In this document: positions 52,042-60,849 of the stretch, piece by piece | Layout: the number at the start of each line of letters is the position of its first letter | Numbering within the stretch: the first letter of the stretch is position 1 | Source of the DNA: Streptomyces roseirectus | GTDB lineage: Bacteria; Actinomycetota; Actinomycetes; Streptomycetales; Streptomycetaceae | DNA: 64,000 nucleotides | Assembly (NCBI RefSeq): GCF_014489635.1 | Contig: NZ_CP060828.1 | Location: 3,076,001-3,140,000, forward strand | Direction: 5' to 3' | The notes under the pieces: generated by a model | Databases searched by the model: none | Seen by the model: the letters and a program-made list of their open reading frames with translations, nothing else | Told to the model about the DNA's origin: nothing | Program-made: the position numbers and the translations under genes

Positions 52042-52201
52042 GCACCATCACCCCTCGGACCATGGGAACAGGAGGGGTACGCCAGGGGCAAGAAGGCGGT
52101 TACCTTTGGCGCGAGTTGGGCAGGCCACTGGCAGATCCCTTGCACACGTCCCGTAGTACTTCCGAGGTAGATCCCGGTGAGCGCGCGTTGGGGAGGCGTC
52201 G

Positions 52202-52708
52202 TTGCGGAGCCGCAGGAAACAGCCCGACGTACCCGCCCCCGACAGTCCGTGGAACGAGGTCGTGCCCGGACTGTGGATGGGCGGCCACGAGTTCCGGGGC
52301 CGTTCCGGGCATGTGGAACGGGCCGTCGTACGCGATCAGTTCGACCTGGTGCAGACGTTGCTGAGGCTGCCGGGGTACGGTCCCGACGCCGGTGTCGAGC
52401 ACCATGTCTGGGACATCCCCGACGGGCCGCTGGACGGGACCCAGCTCGCCGGTGTCATCCGGCTCGCGCGGGCCGCGAGCGACGCGCTCGACGGGGGGCG
52501 GCGGGTGCTCGTCCGCTGCTACCACGGCTACAACCGGTCCGGGCTCGTCGTCGCCCACGCGCTGGAGCGGCGGGGGTACGGGGCGGAGGAGGCGATCCGG
52601 CTGATCCGGTCCCGGCGGTCGCCGTGGGCGCTGCACAACGAGCTGTTCGTCGAGTACCTGCGGGCGGGGTTGTCGACCGCCCGATTGCTGGAGGAGCTGA
52701 CGGAATGA
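52202..52708 (+). CDS. Dual-specificity/tyrosine phosphatase-like protein
   Basis: A 168-residue protein with the cysteine-phosphatase loop CYHGYNRSG (C-x5-R-S) at about residue 106, preceded by RRVLVR, and the general-acid Asp probably in VWDIPDGPLDG. Size and layout fit small protein-tyrosine/dual-specificity phosphatases. The start is a TTG at 52202 with GGGGAGG five bases upstream; no ATG or GTG in frame fits better. Substrate unknown. Confidence 0.82.
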   Translation: MRSRRKQPDVPAPDSPWNEVVPGLWMGGHEFRGRSGHVERAVVRDQFDLVQTLLRLPGYGPDAGVEHHVWDIPDGPLDGTQLAGVIRLARAASDALDGGRRVLVRCYHGYNRSGLVVAHALERRGYGAEEAIRLIRSRRSPWALHNELFVEYLRAGLSTARLLEELTE

Positions 52709-53112
52709 CGAGGTGAGTAATCGTTTCGCCTCTCGGCAGCCGGGACCTTCGGGAGGGCAGCGGCCCGGAGTGTTGTTCCGGGGACTCCTGGAATCGCCGG
52801 GCGGTGGCGTGGCAAGCGTGTACGGGGCTTCGCCGGGTGCAGGGGCTTCGCCGGGCGCCGGGACTTCGCCGGGCGCCGGGGCGCGGAAGGCGTTCGATCC
52901 GGCGTCGGCGATCGAGCCGTGCCCGGCTTCGGCGATGTCCCGCGGCACGGTGACCGGGTATGCGCCACCCCCGCCTGCCCCCGCCTGCCCCGCCGCTCGC
53001 CCCTCTCACCTCAGCCTCTTGCCCAACCCTTGGTCCACTCCGGTACGCAAAAAGGACTTCCGGCCGAATAAGGTGAACGGCGTCAGTGTTCAGTGCGGCA
53101 TGCAGGAGTCCC
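52709..53112. other. 400-bp intergenic stretch with an 18-bp tandem repeat
   Basis: No gene is supported here. At 52824-52877 three tandem 18-bp units (GGGGCTTCGCCGGGTGCA and variants) occur, with a partial fourth. The last 80 bases are less GC-rich and probably carry the promoter of the lipoprotein-kinase operon. Confidence 0.5.
52824..52877. repeat. Three 18-bp tandem repeats
   Basis: Units at 52824-52841, 52842-52859 and 52860-52877 differ at one to three positions; consensus GGGGCTTCGCCGGGCGCC. Each can form a small CG-rich hairpin. Confidence 0.8.
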
Positions 53113-53967
53113 TTGAGTCTCGCCCGGCGTCTTCGTCTCGCGGCTGTCGTCGCCCTGGTGGCGGCGGCCGGCGTGGGGTGCGGTGACGCCGGTGGGCTGC
53201 GGGGCGCGGGGCCGACGTCGACCGCGAACAGCCCGGAGCGGCTGTGGCCGCAGATCAAGCCCGCGTCGAGCCCGGCGTGGGATCTGGACGAGGCGGAGAC
53301 CGAGGTCGTACGCGGGGTCTTCGTACCCGGGGGTGACATACGCAAGGTGGACCCGGTGGCCGTCGTCCGCGCCGAGATCGCCACCGACGCGAGCAGCTAC
53401 GCGGGCACGCGGGCGCCGTACCGGGACACCAACCGGCTGATGGACACGTGCGGGACGGCCGGGAAGGGCACGTGCCCCGTACTCCAGCCGTACTACCGGG
53501 ACCTCACGGGGGACGGGCGGCCCGAGCTGACACTCGGGTTCCGGCTGCGCCCCGGCGACCTCACCGCCGTCCGCGTCTACACCGTCGAGTCGGACCGGCT
53601 CGTGCAGGTCATGGCCTGGGAGGACGCGGTGAGCGCGGTGGAGCTGGCCGGGCGGTCGGTGATCATCCGTTCGCCCTCGGACCTCGCGGACTACGAGTAC
53701 CGCCTCCAGTGGACCTGGGACCCGGAGCAGAAGGCGATGCTCCTCACGCACGACGAGATGCTGCGCACCGACGGCAAACGCGAGCCGAGCGGGAAGCACC
53801 GCTCGATGTCGCCCGTCCGCCCGTCCACGACCCCGCAGCCGTTGCCGTCCGCGACGGGGACGCCGCCGCCCGTCACCGGGTCCGCGTACGGGATACCCGA
53901 GGCGTACGGGATACCTGAGAGGTACGGGATACCTGAGAGGTACGCCGCTGGGGCGGTCCCCGCATGA
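53113..53967 (+). CDS. Secreted lipoprotein upstream of orphan histidine kinase
   Basis: A 284-residue protein. The TTG at 53113 with AGGAG five bases upstream gives the signal MSLARRLRLAAVVALVAAAGVGCGD with lipobox VGC, so it is a membrane-anchored lipoprotein. The body contains RDLTGDGRPELTLGFRL, an FG-GAP-like Ca loop, but no known domain overall. The C-terminus ends in three YGIPE(R/A) repeats encoded by 18-bp DNA repeats (53884-53937). It overlaps the kinase gene by ATGA. By analogy with CseA, which sits beside CseC, it may tune the kinase from outside the membrane. Confidence 0.8.
   Translation: MSLARRLRLAAVVALVAAAGVGCGDAGGLRGAGPTSTANSPERLWPQIKPASSPAWDLDEAETEVVRGVFVPGGDIRKVDPVAVVRAEIATDASSYAGTRAPYRDTNRLMDTCGTAGKGTCPVLQPYYRDLTGDGRPELTLGFRLRPGDLTAVRVYTVESDRLVQVMAWEDAVSAVELAGRSVIIRSPSDLADYEYRLQWTWDPEQKAMLLTHDEMLRTDGKREPSGKHRSMSPVRPSTTPQPLPSATGTPPPVTGSAYGIPEAYGIPERYGIPERYAAGAVPA
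53884..53937 (+). repeat. 18-bp coding tandem repeats (YGIPE)
   Basis: Units GCGTACGGGATACCCGAG, GCGTACGGGATACCTGAG and AGGTACGGGATACCTGAG at 53884-53937 encode AYGIPE, AYGIPE and RYGIPE at the end of the lipoprotein. Such a repeat can expand or shrink by slippage. Confidence 0.85.
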
Positions 53968-55235
53968 GCCGCCCCTCGCGCCTCATCCGCAACCCCCGCT
54001 GGACCCGCACCCTCGCCTTCAAGGCCGCGGCGTTCATCACGGTGATGTGCTGCGCGCTCGCGACGATGCTCGGCGTCCTCGTGCACGTCCAGGTCACCAA
54101 CCAGACGGTCGGCCAGTCGAGGGACGTCGCCCTGTCGAAGCTCGCGGAGGCGACGGACGCGTACGAGGCCGGCGACGCGCTCGCGCCGAACGCGAGTGTG
54201 GACCCGGACGGCCTGCCCAGGGAGCTGAAGGCGCTGGCGGCGGCGGGCGAGCGGGGCACGATGGTCGCGGACTACCGGGGCCGCCCGCTGATGTGGGCGG
54301 CGGGCCCGGCGGCCGGCGGACGGGCGCTGGCCGTCGCCGTCGAGTACGGCCAGCAGGCGCGGACGATCGAGGCGCTGGACAACGCGATCCTGTGGTCGTC
54401 GGGCCTCGCGATCGGCGTGACGCTGCTGGTCGGCGCGGTGGCGGTGGCCAGGGTGACCCGGCGGCTCCAGGCGACGGCGCAGGTCGCCCGGCGGATCAGC
54501 GCGGGCGACCTGGACGCGCGCGTGGACGACCCGCTGGCCAGGAAGTCGCGCGAGGACGAGGTCGCGGCGGTGGCGGCGGCGCTGGACCGGATGGCGACGT
54601 CGCTCCAGGGCAAGCTGCTGAGCGAGCAGCGCTTCACTGCGGACGTCGCGCACGAGCTGCGCACCCCCCTGACGGGTCTGCACGCGGCGGCGGAACTACT
54701 GCCCCCGGGGCGTCCGACGGAGCTGGTCCGCGACCGGGTGGCGGCCCTGCGGACGCTCACGGAGGACCTGCTGGAGATCTCCCGCCTGGACACCGGCAAG
54801 GAACAACTCGACATCGGTGCCGTGGAGTTGGGCGCGCTGGCGCACCGGGTCGTGGCGGCGTCGGGCGCGGCGGCGGACGTCGTCGTCGTGCGGGACCGGG
54901 TCGTCGAGACGGACCGGCGGCGGCTGGAGCGGGTGCTCGGGAACCTGGTGTCGAACGCGCACCGGCACGGTGCGGAGCCGGTGATCGTGACGGTGGACGG
55001 GCCAGTGGTGACCGTCCGGGACCACGGTGGGGGATACCCGGAGTACCTGGTGCTGCACGGGCCGCAGCGGTTCCGTACCGAGGGCGGGGCGCGGGGGCAC
55101 GGGCTGGGGCTGACGATCGCGGTGGGGCAGGCGGAGGTGCTGGGCGCGCGGCTGGCGTTCGGCAACGCGGACGGCGGCGGGGCGGTGGCGACCCTGACGC
55201 TGCCGTCGGGGGCGTCTCCGCTTGGCGCAGTCTGA
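53964..55235 (+). CDS. Orphan sensor histidine kinase
   Basis: A 423-residue membrane kinase. Transmembrane segments lie near residues 20-42 and 145-168, enclosing an extracellular sensor of about 100 residues. A HAMP domain follows (RRLQATAQVARRISAGDLDARV), then the H-box FTADVAHELRTPLTGLH, N-box NLVSNAHRH, G1 VRDHGGGYP and G2 GHGLGLTIA. No response regulator is encoded nearby, so its partner is elsewhere. It is translationally coupled to the lipoprotein. Cell-wall genes follow (SH3, FtsW, PBP), hinting at envelope sensing. Confidence 0.9.
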   Translation: MSRPSRLIRNPRWTRTLAFKAAAFITVMCCALATMLGVLVHVQVTNQTVGQSRDVALSKLAEATDAYEAGDALAPNASVDPDGLPRELKALAAAGERGTMVADYRGRPLMWAAGPAAGGRALAVAVEYGQQARTIEALDNAILWSSGLAIGVTLLVGAVAVARVTRRLQATAQVARRISAGDLDARVDDPLARKSREDEVAAVAAALDRMATSLQGKLLSEQRFTADVAHELRTPLTGLHAAAELLPPGRPTELVRDRVAALRTLTEDLLEISRLDTGKEQLDIGAVELGALAHRVVAASGAAADVVVVRDRVVETDRRRLERVLGNLVSNAHRHGAEPVIVTVDGPVVTVRDHGGGYPEYLVLHGPQRFRTEGGARGHGLGLTIAVGQAEVLGARLAFGNADGGGAVATLTLPSGASPLGAV

Positions 55236-55305
55236 CGCGCACCCACCCCGTACGACCCCTAATGTGACGATTGCCCAGCTTCACTCCCTTCCCGGAGGAA
55301 CCGTC

Positions 55306-55668
55306 ATGCGCTCCACTCTCACCCGTCTCTGCATATCCGGGGCCGGCGCCGCCCTCGCCCTCGCCGCGGCCACCGTGCCCGCCACCGCGAACGACGACTG
55401 GGGACACCACCACCATCACCACGACAACCCCCGCCTCTACAAGGGCGTGGTGACGGCGAACGGCGGGCTGGTGCTGCGCAGCGCGCCGAACCGGGGCAGC
55501 CAGGTCATCCGGGTGGCTCCCCAGGGTGAGGTCGTGACGATCTTCTGCAAGACCGCGGGCCAGACCGTCCAGGGCAACCCGCTGTGGTACCTGCTGACCG
55601 ACGGCACCTGGGCCTGGGGAGCCGCGCGGTACATCGACAACATCGGTCCGGCGCCGCGCTGGTGCTAG
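55306..55668 (+). CDS. Secreted SH3-domain protein with natural His6 run
   Basis: A 120-residue exported protein with signal peptide MRSTLTRLCISGAGAALALAAATVPATA. After the cleavage site is DDWGHHHHHHDN, six consecutive histidines encoded natively. A bacterial SH3 domain follows (GGLVLRSAPNRGSQVIRVAPQGEVVTIFCKTAGQTVQGNPLWYLL). Such domains bind cell-wall peptides; the histidines may bind Zn, Ni or Cu. GGAGGAACCGTC precedes the ATG. Confidence 0.85.
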   Translation: MRSTLTRLCISGAGAALALAAATVPATANDDWGHHHHHHDNPRLYKGVVTANGGLVLRSAPNRGSQVIRVAPQGEVVTIFCKTAGQTVQGNPLWYLLTDGTWAWGAARYIDNIGPAPRWC

Positions 55669-55709
55669 CGCCGGGCTCACGAGGAGCGACTTTTGGGTAG
55701 GTTCCGGAC

Positions 55710-57038
55710 ATGACGAGCGCCGGTATCGGGATCGCCGCGACCGTACGGCTCCCCCGGCGCCGTGGCGTCGAACTCGCCCTGCTCGTCGTCGCCGTCCTGC
55801 TCTGCGTGTCCGGCTACTGCGCCGTCGGGCTCGCGAGGAACGGCGGTGTCCCGCCCGGTGCCGCCGGTTACGGTGCCGGGCTCGGGGCGCTCGCGCTGTG
55901 CGCGCACCTCGCGGTGCGGCTGCGCGCCCCGTACGCCGATCCGCTGCTGCTGCCGATCGGCGTCCTGCTCAACGGCGTCGGCCTGGTCCTCATCCACCGG
56001 CTCGACCTGGAGACCCCGGGCGAGCGCGCGGCGCCGGCCCAACTCGTCTGGTCCGCCTTGGGAGTCGGGCTGTTCACGTGCGTGGTCCTGGCGCTGCGCG
56101 ACCACCGGGTCCTGAAGCGGTACGCGTACGTCAGCGTCGCCGCCGCCCTCGCGCTACTGACGCTGCCGGTGCTGTTCCCGGCCGTCAACGGGGCCCGGAT
56201 CTGGATCAGGATCGCCGGATTCTCCATCCAGCCGGGGGAGTTCGCGAAGGTGCTGCTGGCGGTGTTCTTCGCGGCCTACCTCGCGGACAACCGCACCGCG
56301 CTCGCGTACGCGGGCCGCCGGATCTGGTTCATGCAGCTCCCAACAGGCCGTGTCCTGGGGCCCATTGTCGCCGTCTGGCTGATCAGCGTCGGGGTGCTGG
56401 TGCTCGAACGCGACCTGGGTACCTCGCTGTTGTTCTTCGGGCTGTTCGTCGTGATGCTGTACGTCGCCACCGGACGCACCGGGTGGATCGCCGTCGGGCT
56501 GCTGCTCGCGATGCTGGGCGCGGTGGCCGTCAGCGCGCTGGAGCCGCACGTGCACAGCCGGGTCGAGGACTGGCTGCACCCGTTCGCGTCGATCGACGCG
56601 GGCCTCGGTCCGGGCCAACTCGCCCAGTCCCTCTTCGCGTTCTCGGCCGGCGGCGTCCTCGGCACGGGGCTCGGGCTCGGCCACTCCGTCCTCATCGGCT
56701 TCGCCGCGAAGTCCGACTTCATCCTCGCGACGGCCGGCGAGGAACTGGGCCTCGCGGGGCTGTCGGCGCTGTTCATCCTCTACGGCCTGCTGGTGGAGCG
56801 GGGTTACCGCGCCGGCCTCGCCCTGCGCGACCCGTTCGGGCGGCTGCTCGCGGTCGGGCTCGCGTCGATCGTCGCGCTCCAGGTGTTCGTCATCTCGGGC
56901 GGTGTGACCGGGCTGATTCCGCTGACGGGCATGGCGATGCCGTTCCTCGCGCAGGGCGGCTCCTCGGTGGTGACCAACTGGGCGATCGTCGCGCTGCTGA
57001 TCCGGCTGAGCCACGCGGCACGGACGGGGGAACGGTGA
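55710..57038 (+). CDS. FtsW/RodA/SpoVE-family peptidoglycan glycosyltransferase
   Basis: A 442-residue SEDS protein with about ten to twelve membrane segments and the family motifs NGARIWIRIAGFSIQPGEFAKVLL, ERDLGTSLLFFGLFVVMLYVATGR and FILATAGEELGL...GMAMPFLAQGGSSVVTNW. It polymerises lipid II glycan chains and works with a class B PBP, which is encoded immediately downstream with a GTGA overlap. It is probably a secondary, sporulation- or stress-related pair rather than the essential division copy, since no dcw genes are near. Confidence 0.93.
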   Translation: MTSAGIGIAATVRLPRRRGVELALLVVAVLLCVSGYCAVGLARNGGVPPGAAGYGAGLGALALCAHLAVRLRAPYADPLLLPIGVLLNGVGLVLIHRLDLETPGERAAPAQLVWSALGVGLFTCVVLALRDHRVLKRYAYVSVAAALALLTLPVLFPAVNGARIWIRIAGFSIQPGEFAKVLLAVFFAAYLADNRTALAYAGRRIWFMQLPTGRVLGPIVAVWLISVGVLVLERDLGTSLLFFGLFVVMLYVATGRTGWIAVGLLLAMLGAVAVSALEPHVHSRVEDWLHPFASIDAGLGPGQLAQSLFAFSAGGVLGTGLGLGHSVLIGFAAKSDFILATAGEELGLAGLSALFILYGLLVERGYRAGLALRDPFGRLLAVGLASIVALQVFVISGGVTGLIPLTGMAMPFLAQGGSSVVTNWAIVALLIRLSHAARTGER

Positions 57039-58540
57039 ACAGGCCATCAGGACAAGGGAGTTCGGCGTCCGGCGACCTCCGGATGACCCGGCACATCCGG
57101 CACGCCGCCGTCTTCTCCTGCCTCCTGCTGCTCGCCCTCCTCGTCAACGCGGCCCGCGTCCAGGTCGTCCAGTCCCCCGCGTACGACGACAACCCCGCCA
57201 ACCGCCGTGCGGACATCGCCCGTTACGGGGCGCCGCGCGGCGACATCCTGGTCGACGGCGCCCCGGTCACCGGCTCGCGCGACACCGGGGAGCAGTTGCG
57301 CTACGAACGGACGTACCGGGACGGGCCGTTGTACGCGCCGGTGACGGGGTTCTCCTCGCAGCGGTACGGGACGACGCTGCTGGAGCACAGCGAGGACGGC
57401 GTCCTGTCCGGCGCCGACCCGGCGCTGTCGGCGTTCCCGCTCATCGACGGGGTGACGCGGGCCCGGCCGCCCGGCGGGCAGGTCGTGACGACCGTCAACC
57501 GCCGGGCGCAGCGGGCGGCTTACGAAGGGCTCGGTGGGCGCAAGGGGGCGGTCGCGGCCGTCGAGCCGTCCACGGGGCGGGTGTTGGCGCTGGTGTCGAC
57601 TCCCTCGTACGACCCGGCCGCGCTGTCGGGGAACGGGGGCGCTGTGCGGCGGGCGTGGGCGCGGCTCAACACGGACCCCGATCAGCCGATGCTCAACAGG
57701 GCTGTGCGGCAGACGTATCCGCCGGGGTCGACCTTCAAAGTGGTGACCGCCGCCGCCGCGTTGGACGCCGGGATCGTCAACGACCTTGACGCGCCCACGG
57801 ATTCGCCCGCGCCGTACACGCTGCCGGGGACGACGACGAGTCTCACCAACGAGGGGTCCGGGTGCGAGGACGCGCCGCTGCGGGCCGCGTTCGAGTGGTC
57901 GTGCAACACCGTGTTCGCGAAGCTCGGGGTGCGGGTGGGGGTGCGGAACATGGTGGCGAGCGCGGAGGCGTTCGGGTTCAACGACCCCGGTGTGCGGATC
58001 CCGTTCGCGGTGGTGCCGAGCACCTTCGACAAGGCCGTGGACCAGGCGCAGTTGGCGCTGTCCGCCATCGGGCAGTACAACACGCGGGCCACGCCGCTCC
58101 AGATGGCCATGGTCGCGGCGGCCGTCGCGAACGGGGGGCAGGTGCGGACGCCGTACCTGGTCGAGCGGACGACGCGGCGGGGCGGCATGACCGTCTCGAC
58201 CGCCGGGTCCCGACCGGCCCGGCAGGCCATGCACCCCTCAACTGCCCTGCGCCTCAAGGAACTCATGCGGGACGTCGTCCGCGAGGGCACCGGGACCAAC
58301 GCCGCCATCCCCGGCGCCGTCGTCGGCGGCAAGACCGGCACCGCGCAGCACGGCGTCGGCAACTCCGGTACCCCGTACGCCTGGTTCATCTCCTGGGCGC
58401 AGGGCGAACGCGACATCGAACCACGCGTCGCCGTCGCGGTCGTCGTCGAGGACAGCTCCCTCGACCGCGGCGACATCACCGGCGGCGACGTCGCGGCCCC
58501 GATCGCGCGCGGCGTGATGGAGGCGGTGCTCACTTCGTGA
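57035..58540 (+). CDS. Class B penicillin-binding protein (PBP2/PbpA-type)
   Basis: A 501-residue transpeptidase with one N-terminal membrane anchor (AVFSCLLLLALLVNAARV), a dimerisation region with GDILVDG, and the catalytic domain. The serine is in PPGSTFKVVTAAAAL, the SxN motif in FEWSCNTVFAKLG and the KTG motif in VGGKTGTAQ. It cross-links peptidoglycan stems and is the likely partner of the FtsW-like protein. The GTG start overlaps the preceding stop. Confidence 0.94.
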   Translation: MNRPSGQGSSASGDLRMTRHIRHAAVFSCLLLLALLVNAARVQVVQSPAYDDNPANRRADIARYGAPRGDILVDGAPVTGSRDTGEQLRYERTYRDGPLYAPVTGFSSQRYGTTLLEHSEDGVLSGADPALSAFPLIDGVTRARPPGGQVVTTVNRRAQRAAYEGLGGRKGAVAAVEPSTGRVLALVSTPSYDPAALSGNGGAVRRAWARLNTDPDQPMLNRAVRQTYPPGSTFKVVTAAAALDAGIVNDLDAPTDSPAPYTLPGTTTSLTNEGSGCEDAPLRAAFEWSCNTVFAKLGVRVGVRNMVASAEAFGFNDPGVRIPFAVVPSTFDKAVDQAQLALSAIGQYNTRATPLQMAMVAAAVANGGQVRTPYLVERTTRRGGMTVSTAGSRPARQAMHPSTALRLKELMRDVVREGTGTNAAIPGAVVGGKTGTAQHGVGNSGTPYAWFISWAQGERDIEPRVAVAVVVEDSSLDRGDITGGDVAAPIARGVMEAVLTS

Positions 58541-58585
58541 GACGGGGGGGTGGTCCGGTCGCGGATGCCCGCCTAACGTCCCGTC

Positions 58586-58822
58586 ATGACCTCCTACCAA
58601 CTCGCCCAGGTGAACATCTCCCGCCTCAAGTTCCCGCTCGACTCACCGGAGTTGAAGGACTTCATCGACGCCCTCGAACCGGTCAACGCGGACGCCGACT
58701 CGGCGCGGGGGTTCGTGTGGCGGCTAGGGCGGCACCGGGAGTTGTCGCAGCGGCGCCCTGGGGGTCCCCCCTGCTCGAAGAGCTTGGGGGAGGTGCCGGA
58801 GGGGTTGGGGTGCGGGGTGTGA
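58586..58822 (+). pseudogene. Truncated DUF3291 gene fragment
   Basis: The first 48 codons (MTSYQLAQVNISRLKFPLDSPELKDFIDALEPVNADADSARGFVWRL) match the N-terminus of DUF3291, a family of about 150 residues with a ferredoxin-like barrel. From about 58735 the homology stops, and the frame runs through a GC-rich palindromic repeat into a stop at 58822. The remaining two thirds of the family are missing, so this is a remnant. Confidence 0.7.
58757..58796. repeat. Streptomyces-type palindromic repeat inside the DUF3291 remnant
   Basis: GGGGGTCCCCCC followed by TGCTCGAAGAGCTTGGGGGA makes an imperfect hairpin (CCCCC..CTC-GAA-GAG..GGGGG). I recall this sequence as a dispersed repeat in many Streptomyces genomes. 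Here it sits exactly where DUF3291 homology ends. Confidence 0.6.
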
Positions 58823-58841
58823 GGGGGCGTGCTCGGGTCGG

Positions 58842-59702
58842 TCAGATCGGTTGCCGGGTCTCCTCGCGGACCTGGAGGGTCGCCTTGGCCGCGGCCTCCA
58901 TGTCGACGTCCTCGGGGGACTGGGTCGCCGTCGCCGCCGACACCTCGGCGACCGTCGCGCCGGTGTTGCCGTCGACCCAGGCGCAGACGGGGTAGGTCAG
59001 CTTGGTGCCGAGCTGGTTCTGGACGATGACCTCGCAGGTCACGGTGGTGTCGGCGCCGGCGAGGTCGTAGTCCTTGGGAGGGACGGCGACGGTCGCGCTG
59101 TCGGCCTCGCCGGCACCCTTCATCATGCTCCGCCGGGAACTCGCGGTGTCCTTGAAACGCCCGTACATCCCGGAGAGGACGAGGGTGCCCTTGGTCTGGT
59201 CGCCGTCGACGTCGTACTGGCCGACGACCGCCGTGATGTCGCGCGCGTTCCAGGCGCCGCTCTCGGCCTCGATGCGCTGCCCGAGGGTGTCGGACATGTC
59301 CTTGGTGAACCGGTACTTGCCGTCGAGCAGCGTCTTCGGCAGCGTCAGCCGGTACTTGGCCTCGGGGAACCCCTTGTCGGAGCCGGTGACGACGACCAGG
59401 GAGACGACGGCCACGGCGAGCAGGGCCAGCACGGATCCGATGATCGCGAGGATCAGGCCGAGTCGCCGCTTGGGCGGGGCCGGCGGCGGGGCCGGCGCAC
59501 CCCAGGGGGCCTGCCCGTAGGGGGCTTGTCCGTAAGGGGCCTGCCCGTAGGGGGCCTGCGGGGGCTGCCCGTAGGGGGTGCCGTACGCGGGCTGTCCGTA
59601 CGGCCCCGGCGCGGACGGCCCCGGCGCGGCGGGCGGCGGCTGCCCGTAGGGGTTGTGCTGGGGCGGACCGTAGGGGCCTTGGGGCGGCGGAGGCGTGGAC
59701 AC
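58842..59702 (-). CDS. Pro/Gly/Tyr-rich membrane-anchored hypothetical protein
   Basis: A 286-residue protein. Residues 1-75 are a low-complexity tail with repeated PYGQ/APYGQ units. One membrane helix follows ([25 protein letters not shown]) and then an extracytoplasmic domain of about 185 residues ([50 protein letters not shown]). This architecture is frequent in Streptomyces with no assigned role; a Cys pair may form a disulphide. GTG start. Confidence 0.82.
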   Translation of the reverse strand: MSTPPPPQGPYGPPQHNPYGQPPPAAPGPSAPGPYGQPAYGTPYGQPPQAPYGQAPYGQAPYGQAPWGAPAPPPAPPKRRLGLILAIIGSVLALLAVAVVSLVVVTGSDKGFPEAKYRLTLPKTLLDGKYRFTKDMSDTLGQRIEAESGAWNARDITAVVGQYDVDGDQTKGTLVLSGMYGRFKDTASSRRSMMKGAGEADSATVAVPPKDYDLAGADTTVTCEVIVQNQLGTKLTYPVCAWVDGNTGATVAEVSAATATQSPEDVDMEAAAKATLQVREETRQPI

Positions 59703-59876
59703 GCCAGAACCGTACTCCAGCCGGGGGACGCCCCCATACCGGGCGTAGGGGACAGCCCCGTCCGGGCTGAGCGGACAACCCCGTCCGGGCTAGGGGGCGC
59801 CCCTGTCATACCTGAGCGCCAACAAGTGCCGTACGAGGGATTGACGCCCTTGCTGACAGGCAGTCTCATAAGTGCC

Positions 59877-60815
59877 ATGACGACCCTCACTGAGACCGAC
59901 GCCGTCGACGGTCTGCGGGACGCGCTCGGGCTGCTCAAGGACCGGGAGCAGGTGGCCGAGCGGCTGCTCGCCTCCTCCGCGAAGCATTCGTTCGACCCGG
60001 ACAAGGAACTCGACTGGGACGCGCCCTTCGAGGAGGGCAAGTGGTTCTGGCCGCCGGAGCTGGTGTCGCTGTACGACACCCCGATGTGGCGGCGGATGAG
60101 CGAGGAGCAGCGCATCCTGCTCTCCCGGCACGAGGCCGCCGCGCTCGCCTCGCTCGGCATCTGGTTCGAGCTGATCCTCATGCAGCTGCTGGTCCGGCAC
60201 ATCTACGACAAGGCCGCGACCAGCGCGCACGTGCGGTACGCGCTCACCGAGATCGAGGACGAGTGCCGGCACTCGAAGATGTTCGCCCGCCTCATCACGC
60301 GCGGCGACACCCCCTACTACCCGGTCAGCCGCGCCCACCACACCCTGGGCCGGGTCTTCAAGACCATCTCGACGACGCCGGGTTCGTTCACGGCGACGCT
60401 GCTCGGCGAGGAAGTCCTCGACTGGATGCAGCGCCTCACCTTCCCGGACGAGCGCGTCCAGCCGCTGATCCGGGGCGTGACGCGGATCCACGTGGTCGAG
60501 GAGGCCCGCCATGTCCGGTACGCCCGCGAGGAGTTGCGCCGGCAGATGCTCACCGCGCCCCGCTGGTCGCAGGAGTTCACACGGGTGACGTCCGGGGAGT
60601 TCGCGCGGGTGTTCTCCGTCGCCTTCATCAACCCCGAGGTCTACACGAACGTCGGGCTCGACCGGCGTGCGGCGATGGAGCAGGTCCGGCTGAGCGGGCA
60701 CCGCCGGGAGGTCATGCAGAACGGCGCGCGCCGGCTCACCGACTTCCTCGACGACATCGGGGTACTACGGGGCGTAGGGCGCCGGCTGTGGCGCTCCTCC
60801 GGGCTGCTGGCCTGA
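59877..60815 (+). CDS. AurF-like diiron oxygenase
   Basis: A 312-residue soluble protein with diiron-site motifs in a helical bundle: EIEDECRHSKMF (ExxH), ATLLGEEVLDW and HVVEEARHVRYAREEL (EExxH). These match the AurF/CmlI family of N-oxygenases, which oxidise arylamines to nitro compounds with two irons and O2. Most Streptomyces carry a housekeeping-like member of unknown substrate next to a TetR gene, as here, so nitro-group formation is not certain. The ATG at 59877 lies 30 bp after a TTGACG and close to a TCATAA box, suggesting a short or absent leader. Confidence 0.87.
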   Translation: MTTLTETDAVDGLRDALGLLKDREQVAERLLASSAKHSFDPDKELDWDAPFEEGKWFWPPELVSLYDTPMWRRMSEEQRILLSRHEAAALASLGIWFELILMQLLVRHIYDKAATSAHVRYALTEIEDECRHSKMFARLITRGDTPYYPVSRAHHTLGRVFKTISTTPGSFTATLLGEEVLDWMQRLTFPDERVQPLIRGVTRIHVVEEARHVRYAREELRRQMLTAPRWSQEFTRVTSGEFARVFSVAFINPEVYTNVGLDRRAAMEQVRLSGHRREVMQNGARRLTDFLDDIGVLRGVGRRLWRSSGLLA

Positions 60816-60849
60816 GGGTTTCCCCGTAGTACCGGCTACGCTGCGAGAC

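Noticed and set aside
59877..60815. Nitro-compound biosynthetic cluster around the AurF-like gene
   Set aside because: Only a TetR gene accompanies it; no arylamine pathway genes are present.
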